Assembly: GCA_022827025.1 (NCBI GenBank)
Contig: JAJDTT010000075.1
Coordinates: forward strand, 19,366-83,365
Length of the DNA: 64,000 nt
Direction: 5' to 3'
From: Acidobacteriota bacterium
Lineage (GTDB): Bacteria; Acidobacteriota; UBA6911; RPQK01; JAJDTT01
Below the pieces are notes generated by a model, which worked only from the letters and a program-made list of their open reading frames with translations, made no database searches and was not told where the DNA came from. Shown here piece by piece: positions 62,805-64,000 of the stretch. The first letter of the stretch is position 1. The number at the start of each line of letters is the position of its first letter. A program made the position numbers and the translations under genes.

Positions 62805-62989
62805 CAATACGCCCCGTGGTGGATCGAGCCCTCGCCGGGCCGTCCGGTAACCCATGCCGGATGGCTGATTCAAGAGAGTACCCACGGGCTTGGCCTGTTG
62901 GCAAATCGTGGGGGTGCGGCCTGTGGCCGGGACCTGGAGAATGGCCAGCCTGTCCCTGGACCGGGAAACGCGGAAATGCAGGATGCGGT

Positions 62990-63793
62990 TCAGTGAGATC
63001 TCTTGAGTGCCTGGAGGGCGAGAGGCGTGATCAGTCGAGTCGTCAGGGCCGGCGACAGACGGTTCAAGCCGACCATCAACCGGCCCAGTCCGGTCAGATG
63101 GACTTCCCGGCGCCGCCGGCGAACCGACTCCACAATGGTTCGAGCGACGGATTTCGAAGTGGCGGGGCGGAATAGCGTCAGGGCGGGCGTGGCGCTTGCG
63201 GTGAGTTGAGCCACCTTGTGGAACTCTGTCTCCGTCAGGCCGGGACAGATGAGGCTGACCCCGACGCCGGTCCCTCTCAGCTCACCCCAAAGTGACTCGG
63301 CCAGGGCCGCTTGTGCGAACTTGGTGACGCAGTATGCCGAAAAATAGGGCATGGCCTTTCTGCCCACGACACTGCTCACCAGGACGACGTGTCCGCTTCT
63401 TTGCCGGATCAGCCCGGGAAGAGCGGCATGGATCGTCTCGTAACCGGACTGGAAGTTGACCTGCCAGATGCGGGTCACCTCTTCAGGGGGAACCTCGACG
63501 ACCGGACCCACAATGCCGTAGCCGGCGTTGGCCACGACCACGTCCAATCCCTGCAGACGCTGGCGGCACTCGTGAGCGATCTCCGTCCCGCGGCCCGGCC
63601 GGCTCAGATCGTGGGAGGCCCATAGGGCCCTTCGCGCACCCCTGCGGAGGCACTCGTGGGCCACCTGCTCCAATCGCTCGCTCCGGCGAGCCACCAGGAA
63701 GAGCTCACAGGATTTTGCGGCGAACGCGTAGGCGGTGGCTTCCCCGATACCGGACGACGCCCCCGTAATGAGGACTCTTCCGCCCTTCGTCAA
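62990..63793 (-). CDS. Short-chain dehydrogenase/reductase
   Basis: The 267-residue classical SDR has the cofactor motif VLITGASSGIGEATAY, VVVANAGYG, catalytic Ser in VVLVSSVVGRK and YxxxK in YFSAYCVTKFAQAA. ARR after the second strand (LFLVARRSERL) favours NADP. The C-terminal tail is basic (LITPLALQALKRSH). I chose the TTG at 63793, because the sequence upstream is not SDR-like; the start remains uncertain. It follows the probable amt gene by 35 bases on the same strand. The substrate is unknown. Confidence 0.88.
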   Translation of the reverse strand: MTKGGRVLITGASSGIGEATAYAFAAKSCELFLVARRSERLEQVAHECLRRGARRALWASHDLSRPGRGTEIAHECRQRLQGLDVVVANAGYGIVGPVVEVPPEEVTRIWQVNFQSGYETIHAALPGLIRQRSGHVVLVSSVVGRKAMPYFSAYCVTKFAQAALAESLWGELRGTGVGVSLICPGLTETEFHKVAQLTASATPALTLFRPATSKSVARTIVESVRRRRREVHLTGLGRLMVGLNRLSPALTTRLITPLALQALKRSH

Positions 63794-63828
63794 TATTGGT
63801 CGCCGGGGGCGATGCGATACGCGGGCTA

Positions 63829-64000
63829 TTATTCGTCGTCCAGTTCTTCCGGCATGAGGACGAACTCGGGGTAGGCTTCCATGCCCAACTCGCCCACGTC
63901 CTGCCCCAGCCGTTCCACCTGGGCCGACACCCGCACGCTCATCGTCATCGCCAGCACCTTCCACAGGATCAGGGACGTCGAGAACACGAACGCTCCCACC
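63829..64000 (-). CDS. amt: Probable ammonium transporter, C-terminal end (partial)
   Basis: Only the last 57 codons and stop are inside the window. They end a membrane helix (AFVFSTSLILWKVLAMTMSV) and continue into the cytoplasmic tail RVSAQVERLGQDVGELGMEAYPEF. The pattern RVS...E..GLD...HG..AY is typical of the C-terminal tail of Amt proteins that regulates the pore, though several residues differ. The gene runs off the right edge. Confidence 0.65.
   Translation of the reverse strand, partial: VGAFVFSTSLILWKVLAMTMSVRVSAQVERLGQDVGELGMEAYPEFVLMPEELDDE

Overview
The window looks like a chromosomal segment of an uncultured, G+C-rich, Gram-negative bacterium, most likely an Acidobacteriota member. 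The outer membrane is implied by a TonB-dependent receptor, a TonB protein and a LolA domain. The acidobacterial/planctomycete flavour comes from many Tat-exported Gfo/Idh/MocA oxidoreductases, a PSCyt1-DUF1549-DUF1553 cytochrome protein next to a DUF1501 protein, DUF1080 domains and opine-dehydrogenase-like enzymes. The assignment is by gene content only; Planctomycetota or a related candidate phylum cannot be excluded.

Region 1 (1-27 kb) is mainly housekeeping. A minus-strand block carries a K+-dependent membrane pyrophosphatase, then rplY-pth with prs and ispE upstream, a TPR protein, a 970-residue secreted beta-propeller protein and a DciA-like protein. A plus-strand block carries an HNH protein, a DUF2064 transferase, tonB, ileS, a single reading frame joining LspA (signal peptidase II) to LolA (lipoprotein carrier), and fabH. 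Then come a DUF948-like/YtxH pair, a small Cys-pair protein, a HAD phosphatase, queE with an HDAC-like deacetylase, a coiled-coil membrane protein, nth, thiD and a class I aminotransferase.

Region 2 (27-45 kb) is accessory metabolism and transport. It holds an opine-dehydrogenase-like enzyme overlapping an epimerase-like protein, a secreted propeller enzyme, an M14-like peptidase, NhaA, the DUF1501/PSCyt1 pair, and a TonB-dependent receptor followed by a beta-helix protein and two exported proteins.

Region 3 (45.2-47.4 kb) is a small A+T-richer island. It carries a ClpP-fold (SDH_sah-like) serine protease and an overlapping small frame. It is bounded by two same-orientation copies of the 3' end of a Gfo/Idh gene, one intact and one a fragment.

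Region 4 (47-62.8 kb) is dominated by predicted exported sugar or sugar-acid chemistry: four intact Gfo/Idh oxidoreductases, two enolase-superfamily enzymes, a ThuA-like protein, a two-domain DUF1080 protein, a TIM-barrel protein and a second propeller enzyme paralogous to the one at 29.6 kb. It is interrupted at 56.8-58.4 kb by an AAA ATPase with a decayed partner gene, probably the relic of a two-gene defence-type module. The window ends with a short-chain dehydrogenase and the 3' end of a probable ammonium transporter gene. I saw no rRNA, tRNA, CRISPR array, transposase or integrase.
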